This document shows positions 44,024 to 52,939 of a stretch of DNA of 64,000 nt, piece after piece; positions within the stretch are counted from its first letter, which is position 1; each line of letters begins with the position of its first letter. The position numbers and the translations under genes are program-made. Origin of the DNA: DAHUXT01 sp036273675 (GTDB lineage Bacteria > Chloroflexota > Ktedonobacteria > Ktedonobacterales > JADMIN01); assembly GCA_036273675.1 (NCBI GenBank), contig DASUHD010000175.1, positions 1 to 64,000 on the forward strand. Direction: 5' to 3'. The notes beneath the pieces are model-generated. The model was not told the DNA's origin. It saw only the letters and a program-made list of their open reading frames with translations, and made no database searches.

Positions 44024-44638
44024 ATGAGCAGCCCGCTCAGTATAGCATCGGTCACCAGCGTCATCAAAAGTGTGCTCGAAAACGGCCTCGTCATGCACGG
44101 CGCGACCGCCGTCGTGGGCGAGCTGGCTGTCACCGCGATGCCACCCGACCGCATCACCACAGGCGCCGACGAGCGCAGCCAGCTCAACATCTATCTCTAC
44201 CGCATCACGCCGAACACCGCCTGGCGCACGATTCCCTCTGAGGCAACACAATCGAACGGCGCGCGTGCCGTCCCGCTCTCGCTCGACCTGCATTACCTGC
44301 TCACCGCATACGGTGAGCGCGACTACCACGCCGAGACGCTGCTGGGCAGCGCGATGGAGCTACTGCACCAGATGCCCGTACTAACCCATGAGACAATCGC
44401 GCCGACGCTGGCGTCTCTGGCCGAACGCAGTGGGTCGGGCGCGTCAGTTTTCGCAGATGTGATCGACTCCATTGACCGGATTACCCTTTCTCCTGAATTC
44501 TTAAGTATGGAAGACCTGACCAAACTCTGGTCCGCGCTCCAGGCGCGCTTCCGGCTCTCGGCGACCTATCAGGTGTCCGTCCTGATGCGCGCCGCGCCGG
44601 ATGTTGCCGTCTCGTCAAAGAGCAGTCGCAATCGATGA
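44024..44638 (+). CDS. eCIS cap protein, DUF4255 (Pvc16-like)
   Basis: A 204-residue DUF4255 protein, the family of the cap/terminator that closes the end of the tube-sheath in contractile injection systems (Pvc16/Afp16). It has SVIKSVLENGLVMHG, the typical LNIYLYRITPNTAWRT, LDLHYLLTAYGERDYHAE and LLGSAMELLHQMPVLT. The ATG at 44024 (MSSPLSIAS) follows GAGGGGATGGGCGAG; upstream in-frame starts at 43931-43988 lack a site. It is the first gene of the operon, 27 bp before the ATPase. Confidence 0.88.
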   Translation: MSSPLSIASVTSVIKSVLENGLVMHGATAVVGELAVTAMPPDRITTGADERSQLNIYLYRITPNTAWRTIPSEATQSNGARAVPLSLDLHYLLTAYGERDYHAETLLGSAMELLHQMPVLTHETIAPTLASLAERSGSGASVFADVIDSIDRITLSPEFLSMEDLTKLWSALQARFRLSATYQVSVLMRAAPDVAVSSKSSRNR

Positions 44639-44665
44639 TGTAGCGATTCGAGCAGGTGGATTAGC

Positions 44666-46663
44666 ATGAGCGCAACCACGCGACAACCACGTCAGACCTG
44701 GCAGAGCGCCAACCAGCGATACCTCATGGCGTCGCTGGATCGGGTGCGTGTCGCCCTGGAACGGCATGCTGCGCGCCGCCGGGACACAGATACCCTTGAT
44801 AGTCCGCCTGATGCTGGGCCCGCGCTTCCTCCCTCGCCAAAGATGATCGGCGATTCGCCCGCCGCCTTAGAGCGACTCTGCGAGGTCTTCGGCCTCTCAG
44901 CCTTCGAGCGCGACACGCTGCTGCTTTGCGCGGGCATCGAGCTTGATGGCCGATTTGCCGCCCTCTGCGCCAGCGCCCAGGGCGATCCCTCACGCCCCTG
45001 GCCAACGTTTGGGATGGCGCTCGCCGCGCTCGACGAGGCCCATTGGAGCGCGCTCTTGCCCCAGGCGCCGCTACGCCGCTGGCGATTGGTCGATCCGGGC
45101 CAGGGAGGCATTATCACCACCGCGCCGCTACGAATTGATGAATCAGCGCTGCACTACCTCACCGGGCTTGAGTCTCCCGATGAACGGCTGGCAGGCATCA
45201 TTGTGCCGGTGGATGCTCCAGATGAGATCGTGCCATCGCACGACGCACTGGCCCAGCGGATCGCCGCGGCGTGGCAGCGGGCGCGACCCGCGACGCTCCC
45301 ACTGATGCAGTTGTGTGGCGACGATCCAGCGGGCAAACGCTCCATCGCCGCCACCGCCTGCCGCCAGACAGGCCTGCGGTTGCTCGCCGTTGCGGCGGAT
45401 CTGCTGCCGACCGCGCCTTCCGACCTGACCGCGCTGCTGCGGTTGATCGAGCGCGAGCTGTTGCTGAGACAGAGCGCGCTGCTGATCGAGTGCGACGACG
45501 CCGAGAGCGCCGAACAGGCACGGAGCGCCGCCATCGCACGGGCCTGCGAACAGATTCGCGCGCCACTGCTGCTGGCGACCCGCGAGCGCCGCCGCCTGCC
45601 CCACCGCGCCGCCGTGACCATCGAGGTCGCGCGCCCGACCAGCGGAGAACAGCGCGCCGTCTGGCAGAACACCCTTGGACGCGACGCCACCGCGCTCAAC
45701 GGGCATCTGGACCTGCTTGTCTCGCAGTTTACGCTTGGCGCGACCGCCATCCAGTCCGCCTGTGCCGAGGCGCAGGGCATGCGCGCCGCAACCCCCGAGA
45801 CGCCGCTCGATCTGGCGTTGTGGGACGCCTGCCGCGAACAGGCGCGGCCCGCACTGGAGGCGCTGGCGCAACGGATCGAGCCAATTGCAGGCTGGGACGA
45901 TCTGGTGCTGCCGGATATCCAGCGGCAGACGCTGCACGAAATCGCCGCGCATGTACGCCAGCGGGCGACCGTCTACGAATCGTGGGGATTCGCCACACAT
46001 GGCAGCCGGGGACTGGGCATCAGCGCGCTCTTTGCGGGCGCGAGCGGCACCGGCAAGACGCTGGCCGCCGAGGTGCTGGCGCATGAGCTGCGCCTCGACC
46101 TCTATCGCATTGATCTCTCCTCAGTGGTTAGCAAGTATATCGGCGAGACCGAAAAGAACTTGCGCCGGGTCTTCGATGCGGCGGAGGAGGGCGGCGCGAT
46201 TCTGCTCTTCGACGAGGCCGACGCGCTCTTTGGCAAACGCAGCGAGGTGAAAGATAGCCACGACCGCTACGCCAATATCGAGGTCAGCTATCTGTTGCAG
46301 CGGATGGAGGCCTATCGCGGGCTGGCGATTCTGACGACGAACCTGCGCAGCGCGCTCGATACCGCGTTCCTGCGGCGCATCCGGTTCATTGTCCAGTTTC
46401 CCTTCCCCGACGCCACGCAGCGCCAGGAGATATGGCGGCGCGTCTTCCCGGCCGCCACGCCAACGGATCGCCTGGATACTACCCAACTGGCGCGGCTCAA
46501 CGTCGCGGGCGGCAACATCCGCAATATCGCGCTGAACGCCGCGTTTCTGGCGGCTGACGCCGGGCAGGCGGTGGGCATGGCGCATCTCCTTCAGGCCAGC
46601 CGTAGCGAATACGCCAAGCTGGAGAAGCCGCTCACCGAGGCGGAGATCGGGGGCTGGCTATGA
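44666..46663 (+). CDS. eCIS AAA+ ATPase (Pvc15-like)
   Basis: A 665-residue protein. The N-terminal 400 residues are helical and include a degenerate ATPase-like section (LMQLCGDDPAGKRSIA, LLIECDDAESAEQA). The C-terminal module is a full AAA+ domain: Walker A FAGASGTGKTLAAEVL (about 456-471), Walker B AILLFDEADALFGKRSEV (about 511-528), sensor 1 ILTTNL and arginine finger region LRRIRFIVQFPFPD. Pvc15/Afp15 ATPases of this type are essential for assembly of contractile injection particles, probably for cargo loading or release of assembly intermediates. The gene lies between the two DUF4255 genes, as in other eCIS loci. Confidence 0.92.
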   Translation: MSATTRQPRQTWQSANQRYLMASLDRVRVALERHAARRRDTDTLDSPPDAGPALPPSPKMIGDSPAALERLCEVFGLSAFERDTLLLCAGIELDGRFAALCASAQGDPSRPWPTFGMALAALDEAHWSALLPQAPLRRWRLVDPGQGGIITTAPLRIDESALHYLTGLESPDERLAGIIVPVDAPDEIVPSHDALAQRIAAAWQRARPATLPLMQLCGDDPAGKRSIAATACRQTGLRLLAVAADLLPTAPSDLTALLRLIERELLLRQSALLIECDDAESAEQARSAAIARACEQIRAPLLLATRERRRLPHRAAVTIEVARPTSGEQRAVWQNTLGRDATALNGHLDLLVSQFTLGATAIQSACAEAQGMRAATPETPLDLALWDACREQARPALEALAQRIEPIAGWDDLVLPDIQRQTLHEIAAHVRQRATVYESWGFATHGSRGLGISALFAGASGTGKTLAAEVLAHELRLDLYRIDLSSVVSKYIGETEKNLRRVFDAAEEGGAILLFDEADALFGKRSEVKDSHDRYANIEVSYLLQRMEAYRGLAILTTNLRSALDTAFLRRIRFIVQFPFPDATQRQEIWRRVFPAATPTDRLDTTQLARLNVAGGNIRNIALNAAFLAADAGQAVGMAHLLQASRSEYAKLEKPLTEAEIGGWL

Positions 46664-46691
46664 GCCGAGGCGCAAGAGCTTGGAGAAAGCC

Positions 46692-47510
46692 ATGCTGACC
46701 GAGATACACGCGGCGCTACAACGGCTCATCTGGGAGTATGGGCGCATCAGTCCCGACGAGGTGGATATCTCGTTCGAAGCGCCCACCCGTGAGCGCATTG
46801 ACCGTCTGGTGCGGCCAACGGTCAGCCTGTTTCTCTTCGATCTTGTCGAGAATACCGAGATGCGCCAGAGCAGTTTCCCGGTCTCGCGCGCCAGTGACCA
46901 CGCCGAGCGACGGATGCCGCCGCGCCGGGTTGACCTGCGCTACATGGTCAGCGCGCTCACCAGCGAGATCGAGGACGAGCACCGGCTGCTCTGGCGCGTT
47001 CTGGCGACCCTGCTGAAGTATCCGCAGGTACCCGATGAACTGCTGCCAGAGGACCTGCGCGGCAGCGAGTTCCCGCTGGCGACCAAGACAAACCAGTCGG
47101 ACGAGGGGCGGCGACTAATGGATGTCTGGAGCGGTCTGGGTGTCTCGCCACATCCGGCGATCTACTACGTTGTCACCACGCCGCTCGATCTCGATGTCAT
47201 TGTGCGGTCGCCGCTGGTGCTGACGCGCACCGTTCGCTATCGCCGCATCGCGGGCGAATCGGTAGAGAGCGACTCCATGACTGACATTGGCGGCGTCGTG
47301 CGAAACAAGGCCGGCGAGCCAATCGCGGGCGCGAGTCTGCTGATCGAAGGCAGCGCGCGCGAACCCGTGTTGACGAACGACCTGGGACAGTATCGCCTTT
47401 CAGCGGTCGCGCAGGGCGCTCTGCGCGTGCGGGTAACGCTGCTGGGAGGGAAGGCGCGCACGGTCACGCTGAATGTACCCGCCGCATCGTACGACATCAT
47501 CCTCGAATAA
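46692..47510 (+). CDS. second DUF4255 protein with a C-terminal Ig-like/CarbopepD domain
   Basis: A 272-residue protein. Residues about 1-180 are DUF4255 (TEIHAALQRLIWEYGRI, VSLFLFDLVENTEMR, RRVDLRYMVSALTSE, DVWSGLGVSPHPAIYYVVT). Residues about 200-272 form a carboxypeptidase-regulatory-like beta-sandwich: IGGVVRNKAGEPIAGASLLI, EPVLTNDLGQYRLSAV, GALRVRVTLLGGKARTV. Such a sandwich is unusual on a cap protein and might sit on the outer surface of the tube end as an adhesin or anchor (inference). The ATG at 46692 follows GGAG at 46682; the TTG at 46680 is less likely. It ends 264 bp before the sheath gene; that gap contains no recognisable gene. Confidence 0.85.
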   Translation: MLTEIHAALQRLIWEYGRISPDEVDISFEAPTRERIDRLVRPTVSLFLFDLVENTEMRQSSFPVSRASDHAERRMPPRRVDLRYMVSALTSEIEDEHRLLWRVLATLLKYPQVPDELLPEDLRGSEFPLATKTNQSDEGRRLMDVWSGLGVSPHPAIYYVVTTPLDLDVIVRSPLVLTRTVRYRRIAGESVESDSMTDIGGVVRNKAGEPIAGASLLIEGSAREPVLTNDLGQYRLSAVAQGALRVRVTLLGGKARTVTLNVPAASYDIILE

Positions 47511-47774
47511 CACCTGAACCGTGACGTGGCATCGTACATCACAACGTATGTGGGGAGGGAGGCATGCCGGGGCGGCGCCCATTGTTGTGACGCGAAACAC
47601 AGTGTGATTGTGTGACTTCGGGCCTTCCGCCTGCGTCGTAAACAGCCAAGGAGCGCAATGCGCTAGCCCTGCGATCACCGGGTAGCTGGCCGTTCCAGAT
47701 CGTACCCCCCACAGTCAGCCGCAAACCGCCGGTATCTGGCAACGAACCCATCAGCACATCGAAAGGATCCGCAC

Positions 47775-49319
47775 ATGCCTGAGTACCTCTCACCCGGCGT
47801 CTACGTCCAGGAGGTGGACAGCGGGCCACGCCCTATCGAGGGTGTAGGAACGGCCACCGCCGCGTTCGTGGGCTTCGCGCCCGCCGGGCCAGCCAACAAG
47901 CCGGTACTTGTCACCAACTGGTCGCAGTATGTCGATACCTTTGGCCGCCTCGAAGAGGGTGGTCGGCGCAATCCACATCTACCCGGCGCATATCTCTCAC
48001 ACGCGGTCTATGGCTACTTCCTCAACGGCGGCGGACGCTGCTACGTGACGCGCGTCGTCCCGGCGAAAGAGGATGGCAAAGGGGCGTCGGTCCAGTTGCC
48101 GAGCCGCTCATCAAAGGCGGTGCCTGCGCTGACAGTCTCCGCCAAGGGCGGCGCTGGCGAGGATATCCAGGTGGAGGTTGCGCCGCCGAGCGGGGACTCG
48201 CCCTCTGACGATACGTTCACCCTGAAGGTGAGCATGGGCGGCGTCACCGAGACGTACGATAACATCACCTTCGCCAAGAAGGGCAAAAGCCCGGTCGAGA
48301 CGATCAACCAGGCCAGCCAGCTTGTCGTGATCGCCGAGCCGCAGGCTAACGGGGCGGTCGCCGAGCGCACCCCGGAGGCCGGAACGTACGTGTTGAAGGC
48401 CGCCGCCCCGACTACGCTTCCGCAGGTACAGGCGCCGCAGATCATGGGCGATGTGGCCGAGCGCACTGGCCTCGAAGGGCTGGAGATCGCCGAAGATGTG
48501 ACGATGGTGGCCTGCCCAGATGTTATGGCGGCCTATGAGGCCAAGATTCTGGACCGTGACGGTGTCAAGGCGGTGCAGATGGCGATGATCGCACACTGCG
48601 AGCGCATGGGCAACCGCTTCGCCATCATCGATCCCCTGCCCGACCTCTCGCCGCAGGAAGTGAAAAAGTGGCGCGAGGCCGAGACGAATTACGACTCGAA
48701 ATACGCGGCGATGTACTACCCATGGGTGAAGGTCTCTGGCCCCGACGGCAGACCGATGGCCGTGCCGCCAAGCGGACATCTCGCGGGCATCTATGCCCGT
48801 AGTGATACCGAGCGTGGGGTGCATAAAGCGCCCGCCAACGAGGTCATTCGGGGCGCGCTGGAGGCGGCGCAGATGATTACCAAGGGCGAGCAGGATACGC
48901 TGAACCCAATCGGGGTCAACTGCATCCGCTCGTTCACTGGCCGCGGCATGCGGGTCTGGGGCGCGCGCACACTGAGCAGCGATCCCGCCTGGCGCTATGT
49001 GAACGTCCGCCGTCTCTTCAACTATGTCGAGTCGTCCATCGAACGTGGCACGCAGTGGGTCGTCTTCGAGCCAAACGATCCCGACCTGTGGGCGCGCGTC
49101 AAGCGTGACGTCGAGGCGTTCCTGACGGGGGCGTGGCGCGACGGCATGCTCTTTGGCCGAACGCCACAGGAGGCCTTCTTCGTGAAGTGCGACGAGGAGC
49201 TGAATCCGCCTGATGTGCGCGACCGCGGCCAGTTGTTCATCGACATTGGCCTCGCGCCCGTGAAGCCCGCCGAGTTCGTCGTCTTCCGCCTGAGCCAGTG
49301 GTCTGGTGGCGGCGCATAA
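47775..49319 (+). CDS. eCIS contractile sheath protein
   Basis: A 514-residue phage-tail-sheath-like protein, the contractile outer tube. The N-terminal signature PEYLSPGVYVQEVDSGPRPI followed by TATAAFVGFAPAGPANKPVLV and the C-terminal handle PLDLDV-like region IERGTQWVVFEPNDPDLWARVKRDVEAFL and LFIDIGLAPVKPAEFVVFRLSQ are conserved in Pvc2-4/Afp2-4 and in phage sheaths. Residues about 120-200 form a variable surface domain (TLKVSMGGVTETYDNITF). Only one sheath gene is seen, whereas some eCIS carry two or three paralogues. Start context is a run of A/G with ATG at 47775. Confidence 0.95.
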   Translation: MPEYLSPGVYVQEVDSGPRPIEGVGTATAAFVGFAPAGPANKPVLVTNWSQYVDTFGRLEEGGRRNPHLPGAYLSHAVYGYFLNGGGRCYVTRVVPAKEDGKGASVQLPSRSSKAVPALTVSAKGGAGEDIQVEVAPPSGDSPSDDTFTLKVSMGGVTETYDNITFAKKGKSPVETINQASQLVVIAEPQANGAVAERTPEAGTYVLKAAAPTTLPQVQAPQIMGDVAERTGLEGLEIAEDVTMVACPDVMAAYEAKILDRDGVKAVQMAMIAHCERMGNRFAIIDPLPDLSPQEVKKWREAETNYDSKYAAMYYPWVKVSGPDGRPMAVPPSGHLAGIYARSDTERGVHKAPANEVIRGALEAAQMITKGEQDTLNPIGVNCIRSFTGRGMRVWGARTLSSDPAWRYVNVRRLFNYVESSIERGTQWVVFEPNDPDLWARVKRDVEAFLTGAWRDGMLFGRTPQEAFFVKCDEELNPPDVRDRGQLFIDIGLAPVKPAEFVVFRLSQWSGGGA

Positions 49320-49418
49320 GCCTGAGTAGCAGCGAGCAGCGTCTGTGCCGCTTTGTCTGAAGCAAAACATTCGTACATCATGGCGAAGCGGCTGGCCTGA
49401 CGCCAGAGGAGAAGAATC

Positions 49419-49859
49419 ATGTCATCGGCAAATCCTATCGTCTCAGCGTGGTTTGGCGTCGAGTTTCAGGGGCAGGTCGTAGGCGCTTTCCGCGAATGCT
49501 CCGGCCTGGGAAGCGAGAACGAGGTCGTCGAGTACAAGGCCAGCGGCCCGAAAGGTGAGTTTATCATCAAGAAGGTGCCTGGCCGGATGAAGTGGAACAA
49601 TATCACGCTCAAGCGCGGCATCACCGACGCGATGGACATGTGGCAGTGGCGCAAGATGGTGGAGCAGGGCAAGATTGACGACGCCCGCAAGAACGGCTCG
49701 ATCATCATGTACAGCCAGGACGGCACTGAGGTCGCCCGCTGGAATTTCATCAACGCCTGGCCGAGCAAGCTCACCGGCCCGAGCGCCAACGCGGGCAATA
49801 ACGAGGTCGCCATCGAGGAACTGGAAATCACACACGAAGGCTACGAGCGCGTCAGCTAG
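49419..49859 (+). CDS. eCIS inner tube protein 1 (T4 gp19-like)
   Basis: A 146-residue beta-barrel tube protein of the gp19/Hcp-like fold. ANPIVSAWFGVEFQGQVVGAF, SGLGSENEVVEYKASGPKGE, then the polymer-forming strand VPGRMKWNNITLKRGITDAMDMWQW and TGPSANAGNNEVAIEELEITHEGY are standard. Rings of six stack to form the injected spike tube. It starts 99 bp after the sheath gene with an AGAGGAG site. Confidence 0.95.
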   Translation: MSSANPIVSAWFGVEFQGQVVGAFRECSGLGSENEVVEYKASGPKGEFIIKKVPGRMKWNNITLKRGITDAMDMWQWRKMVEQGKIDDARKNGSIIMYSQDGTEVARWNFINAWPSKLTGPSANAGNNEVAIEELEITHEGYERVS

Positions 49860-49906
49860 CGCTACGGACGACTCGCGGAGCATATGGATACGGGGCGGTG
49901 GTGGCT

Positions 49907-50275
49907 ATGGTGCAGACAGAATTCGAGTTTACGCTGCCACGCGGCTATGTGGATGAGCACGGCGCGCTGCATCGGACCGGCGCAATGCGGCTCGCCACCG
50001 CGCTCGATGAGGTCGAGCCGCTCCAGGATCCGCGGGTGCGCGCCAATGAGGGCTACCTGAGCATTCTGCTGCTGAGCCGAGTAATTACCAAGCTGGGCGA
50101 TCTTGGACAGCCCACACCGGAGATCGTGGAGCGGCTCTTCTCGTCGGACTTCGCCTATCTGCAAGAGCTGTATGTACGGCTCAACGAGATGGAATCGAGC
50201 CTGATCGAGACGCAATGCCCAACCTGTGGCAGCCGCTTCGCGCTCGATCTCGCCGGGGAGCAATCACATGGCTGA
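49907..50275 (+). CDS. eCIS tail assembly chaperone-like protein
   Basis: A 122-residue acidic protein in the position of the tail assembly protein of other eCIS loci: EFEFTLPRGYVDEHGALHRTG, LATALDEVEPLQDPRVRANEGYL, VITKLGDLGQPTPEIVERLF and FAYLQELYVRLNEMES, ending in a CPTCG knuckle (CPTCGSRFALDL) that may bind zinc. Comparable proteins occur between tube genes in phage-tail-like loci and are thought to chaperone the tape measure or hub. The ATG at 49907 follows GGGGCGG; a GTG at 49898 is the alternative. It overlaps the next gene by 8 bp. Confidence 0.72.
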   Translation: MVQTEFEFTLPRGYVDEHGALHRTGAMRLATALDEVEPLQDPRVRANEGYLSILLLSRVITKLGDLGQPTPEIVERLFSSDFAYLQELYVRLNEMESSLIETQCPTCGSRFALDLAGEQSHG

Positions 50276-50459
50276 CACCTTTGATACGCCCGATCCGCTC
50301 ATCGAGATGGGTGAGCAGGGGTCGCAGCAGCCGCCAGACGGCGAGACGGCGCTCGCTGAGATCGACATCGAGGCGCTGGCGGAGAAGGTCTATCGCCTGA
50401 TGCTGGCGGAGATTCGGCTGGACCGGGCGCGCGGCTTATCGTTTGACGAGGGAGCGTGA
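50268..50459 (+). CDS. small eCIS-associated helical protein
   Basis: A 63-residue acidic protein starting at the ATG at 50268 within the end of the previous gene, after GGGGAG. Its conserved part is EIDIEALAEKVYRLMLAEIRLD and RARGLSFDEG, a single amphipathic helix followed by a short tail. Small proteins of this look sit at the same place in related loci (comparable to Pvc6 or DUF6760-type proteins), perhaps as baseplate adaptors, but the family call is tentative. The gene ends 3 bp before tube 2. Confidence 0.6.
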   Translation: MADTFDTPDPLIEMGEQGSQQPPDGETALAEIDIEALAEKVYRLMLAEIRLDRARGLSFDEGA

Positions 50460-50462
50460 GCG

Positions 50463-50885
50463 ATGCCAGTCGATAGCTTTCCGAACTGTCGCTTTTATGT
50501 GGAGATCGGCGGGATGGCGCAGGCCGTTTTCACCGAGGTCAGCGGCCTCCAGCTTGAGATGGAGGTCATGGAGTATCAGGAAGGCGGCAACAACGATTTC
50601 GTTCACCGCCTGCCCGGACGTACGAAGTCGAGCAATCTCACGCTCAAGCGCGGCATGACCAATTCAAATGAGTTTTTCCAGTGGTATGCCGAGCTGGCGC
50701 AGGGCAAGATCACACCGAAGAACGTCTCGGTGGTGATGTACGACGTAACGGGCAACGAGCTGGCCCGCTGGAATCTGATCAAGGCGTATCCCGTCAAGTG
50801 GATTGGCCCGCAATTCAACGCGCACGATGCCGCGGCAGCCGTCGAGACACTGGAACTGGCGCACGAACGGCTGGAGCTGGCGTAG
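50463..50885 (+). CDS. eCIS inner tube protein 2 (Pvc5-like tube initiator)
   Basis: A 140-residue gp19-fold protein, related to but distinct from tube 1: FYVEIGGMAQAVFTEVSGLQLE, MEYQEGGNNDFVHRLPGR, SNLTLKRGMTNSNEFFQW, and IKAYPVKWIGPQFNAHDAAAAVETLELAHERLEL. In Pvc/Afp-type particles the second tube protein (Pvc5) forms the first rings on the hub and starts polymerisation. The presence of two tube genes separated by two small genes is the usual eCIS order. It is tightly coupled to the previous gene. Confidence 0.93.
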   Translation: MPVDSFPNCRFYVEIGGMAQAVFTEVSGLQLEMEVMEYQEGGNNDFVHRLPGRTKSSNLTLKRGMTNSNEFFQWYAELAQGKITPKNVSVVMYDVTGNELARWNLIKAYPVKWIGPQFNAHDAAAAVETLELAHERLELA

Positions 50886-50933
50886 GGCCATAAAGCGATG
50901 GAGGGCTTGTACCCTGAGGGCAAGCTGTGAGTT

Positions 50934-50974
50934 GGGCGCCTTCGCGGCATGATTGCCGCGGCTAATGGCGCTGG
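50934..50974. repeat. interspersed repeat core, short form
   Basis: CGCGGCA (50943-50949) and TGCCGCG (50954-50960) form a 7-bp hairpin, and GCGCC (50936-50940) with GGCGC (50967-50971) extend it. The sequence CTTCGCGGCATGATTGCCGC differs from the family core by one base. It lies in the operon between tube 2 and the DUF4157 gene. Confidence 0.65.
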
Positions 50975-51027
50975 CCTGCGCGAGTTCACTGGTCAAGCCA
51001 TATAGAGGAGACAGTGGGGTGGGGAGC

Positions 51028-52893
51028 ATGGCACGGCACAATCTGGCCGCACGCAGCTTGCGACACCTGCGGTTCGCTCACCGGGTGATGGTGAGTCAGC
51101 CGCTGTTGGCGCGCGCCTCCCATAGCTCCCATTCGCCGACCGCTATCGTGCTCGATGGTCGTCAGCTTCCGCTGGGACGCATCCTGCGACATCTACCGCT
51201 CAACGATGCTATGTGGACCGCCGATAGTGCGGATAGCGAGGTAGCCGTTGCGCCAGCCGCCGACATGGCGCCGCCAGCGGAGAGCTTGCTGAGGCTCCTC
51301 CCCCGACTGACCGAAATGCACGACGCCGATGTCACGAGCGCTGCCCCAGAGGATGATATGGGCGCGCCACCAGCCACCTCAGGCCTCTCACCGCAGACGC
51401 ATGCGCGCCACCATGCCGACGATGCGCCACCGGCGCAGACCACCACCTCAGTCGGCGTGCCACAAGCGCGCGCCGATGGAGTGCGTCCGCGCTCGCGGAT
51501 CGTCGAGCTTCCAGGCACAGTCTCGCTGCCAGTGGAAGAACCTCTTGCTGAAGAACCGATTACGACTGACATTCCAGCGGAATCGCCGGAAGACGTTCCG
51601 GTGAATGCGCGCACGGAGACGCTGGCGGATACCCATGAGAGCGCCGGGAACGAGCCTGAGCAGCAGCCATTGATGCGTGAAGCAGATGAGCGGATAACCA
51701 CTTCCGGCCCGGAGTCAGCGCAGGAGCAAGTGACACCGGTTCCTCCTACGCCACGTCGCCGGGGCAAGCAACCCTTAGCGACGCCTCCACGCGCATCGGA
51801 TGCGCTCTTCCCGCCGACCGATGCTGATCGCTCGCCCGCAGCCTGGTTGGCGCGACTGCAACATGCGGGAAAGGCAGCGCCGTCAGTTGCGCCAGCGCCG
51901 CCAGTTGCGCCAGTGAAACCGGGTAATGAGCCGCCATCCACGCCTGCTCAGCGTCCAGGCGCGCGCGGCATCCGAAAAGGCGCGACCAAAGCACAAGTCT
52001 CGACGACAGCCGCGTCGGACGCGCGTACGTCAAGTGCGACGACCTCACCACCAGAGCAGTCGCAATCAGGCGAGAAGCCTGCTCCACTGCCAGACTCTTC
52101 GCGAACGCTGCTACATAGGCTGACAGGTGTCGATCCGGCGAGCGTGCGCGTGTATCGCGGGCCGATAGCGGAGCGGGTCGCGTCCCACCAGAACGCCGAC
52201 GCGCTCACCGATGGCAGCGCGATTGCGCTTGGCGCTGGCCACGCAACCGATACGCCGGAGACACTGGGGCTGCTCGCACACGAGCTTACACACGTCGCGC
52301 AGCGTCGCAGCCCGCGATTCGTGCCGCCCATCGCCCAGTCGCCGCGTCAGCAGCATAGGGCCGGTGCAGGGACATCCTCGCCAGTGGCACAGGGTTCACA
52401 AATGACGGCGTCGCCAGCGGATGAAGAAGCACAGGCGGTCCAGGTCGAGGCGCACGTTACCCGCGTCGCCCGAGGAACGGCCACGCCACCACATGCGATT
52501 CAGTCCGCGCTACCGGTGGAATCTCAAGCTGAGGCCCTGCCAGCGCGTGAAACGCCTATGCAGCCTGGCGCGCGACCCATCTGGGGCAATCTGCCCGCGC
52601 CGTGGGAGCCGCTGCCCGACTGGATGGCCATACCCGCCGAGTCAGCCGCCAGCGCGCCGCAACCAGCGCCACAGCCACAATCATCGTCGGCGCCTGTTCG
52701 CCCGCCATCGGCAAATACTCCCAGTACGCAACGCGCCGAGCGCGGACGTTCGTTGCCCGCCGAAGTCGAAGAAGCGTCCTCAGCGCATGCACGAGAGATA
52801 GCCGCTCTGGAGCCTGACCTGGACCAGCTGGCGCAGCAGGTACATGCGATTCTCAAGCGGCGGCTGGCGGCGGAACGGCGGCGCTTCGGCTAG
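51028..52893 (+). CDS. DUF4157 (eCIS core domain) protein with long disordered regions
   Basis: A 621-residue protein. An N-terminal basic segment is followed by a very long Pro/Ala/Thr/Glu-rich region (about 60-350), then the DUF4157 domain: LLHRLTGVDPASVRVYRGPI and LGLLAHELTHVAQRR (about 395-430), which contains the metallopeptidase-like HELTH motif, then a second disordered stretch and a C-terminal coiled-coil-like helix (ALEPDLDQLAQQVHAILKRRL). DUF4157 marks eCIS-associated effectors and cargo. It occupies the place where a tape-measure gene would be expected, and no other tape measure is present. ATG at 51028 follows GGGGAG. Confidence 0.82.
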   Translation: MARHNLAARSLRHLRFAHRVMVSQPLLARASHSSHSPTAIVLDGRQLPLGRILRHLPLNDAMWTADSADSEVAVAPAADMAPPAESLLRLLPRLTEMHDADVTSAAPEDDMGAPPATSGLSPQTHARHHADDAPPAQTTTSVGVPQARADGVRPRSRIVELPGTVSLPVEEPLAEEPITTDIPAESPEDVPVNARTETLADTHESAGNEPEQQPLMREADERITTSGPESAQEQVTPVPPTPRRRGKQPLATPPRASDALFPPTDADRSPAAWLARLQHAGKAAPSVAPAPPVAPVKPGNEPPSTPAQRPGARGIRKGATKAQVSTTAASDARTSSATTSPPEQSQSGEKPAPLPDSSRTLLHRLTGVDPASVRVYRGPIAERVASHQNADALTDGSAIALGAGHATDTPETLGLLAHELTHVAQRRSPRFVPPIAQSPRQQHRAGAGTSSPVAQGSQMTASPADEEAQAVQVEAHVTRVARGTATPPHAIQSALPVESQAEALPARETPMQPGARPIWGNLPAPWEPLPDWMAIPAESAASAPQPAPQPQSSSAPVRPPSANTPSTQRAERGRSLPAEVEEASSAHAREIAALEPDLDQLAQQVHAILKRRLAAERRRFG

Positions 52894-52939
52894 CACACAG
52901 ACTCTCCGGCATTCTGGCTCACGCGAAAGGGATTAGGAG

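Noticed and set aside
48111..49370. 419-codon open frame antisense to the sheath gene
   Set aside because: Shadow of a well-supported structural gene; composition is typical of reverse-strand GC-rich DNA.
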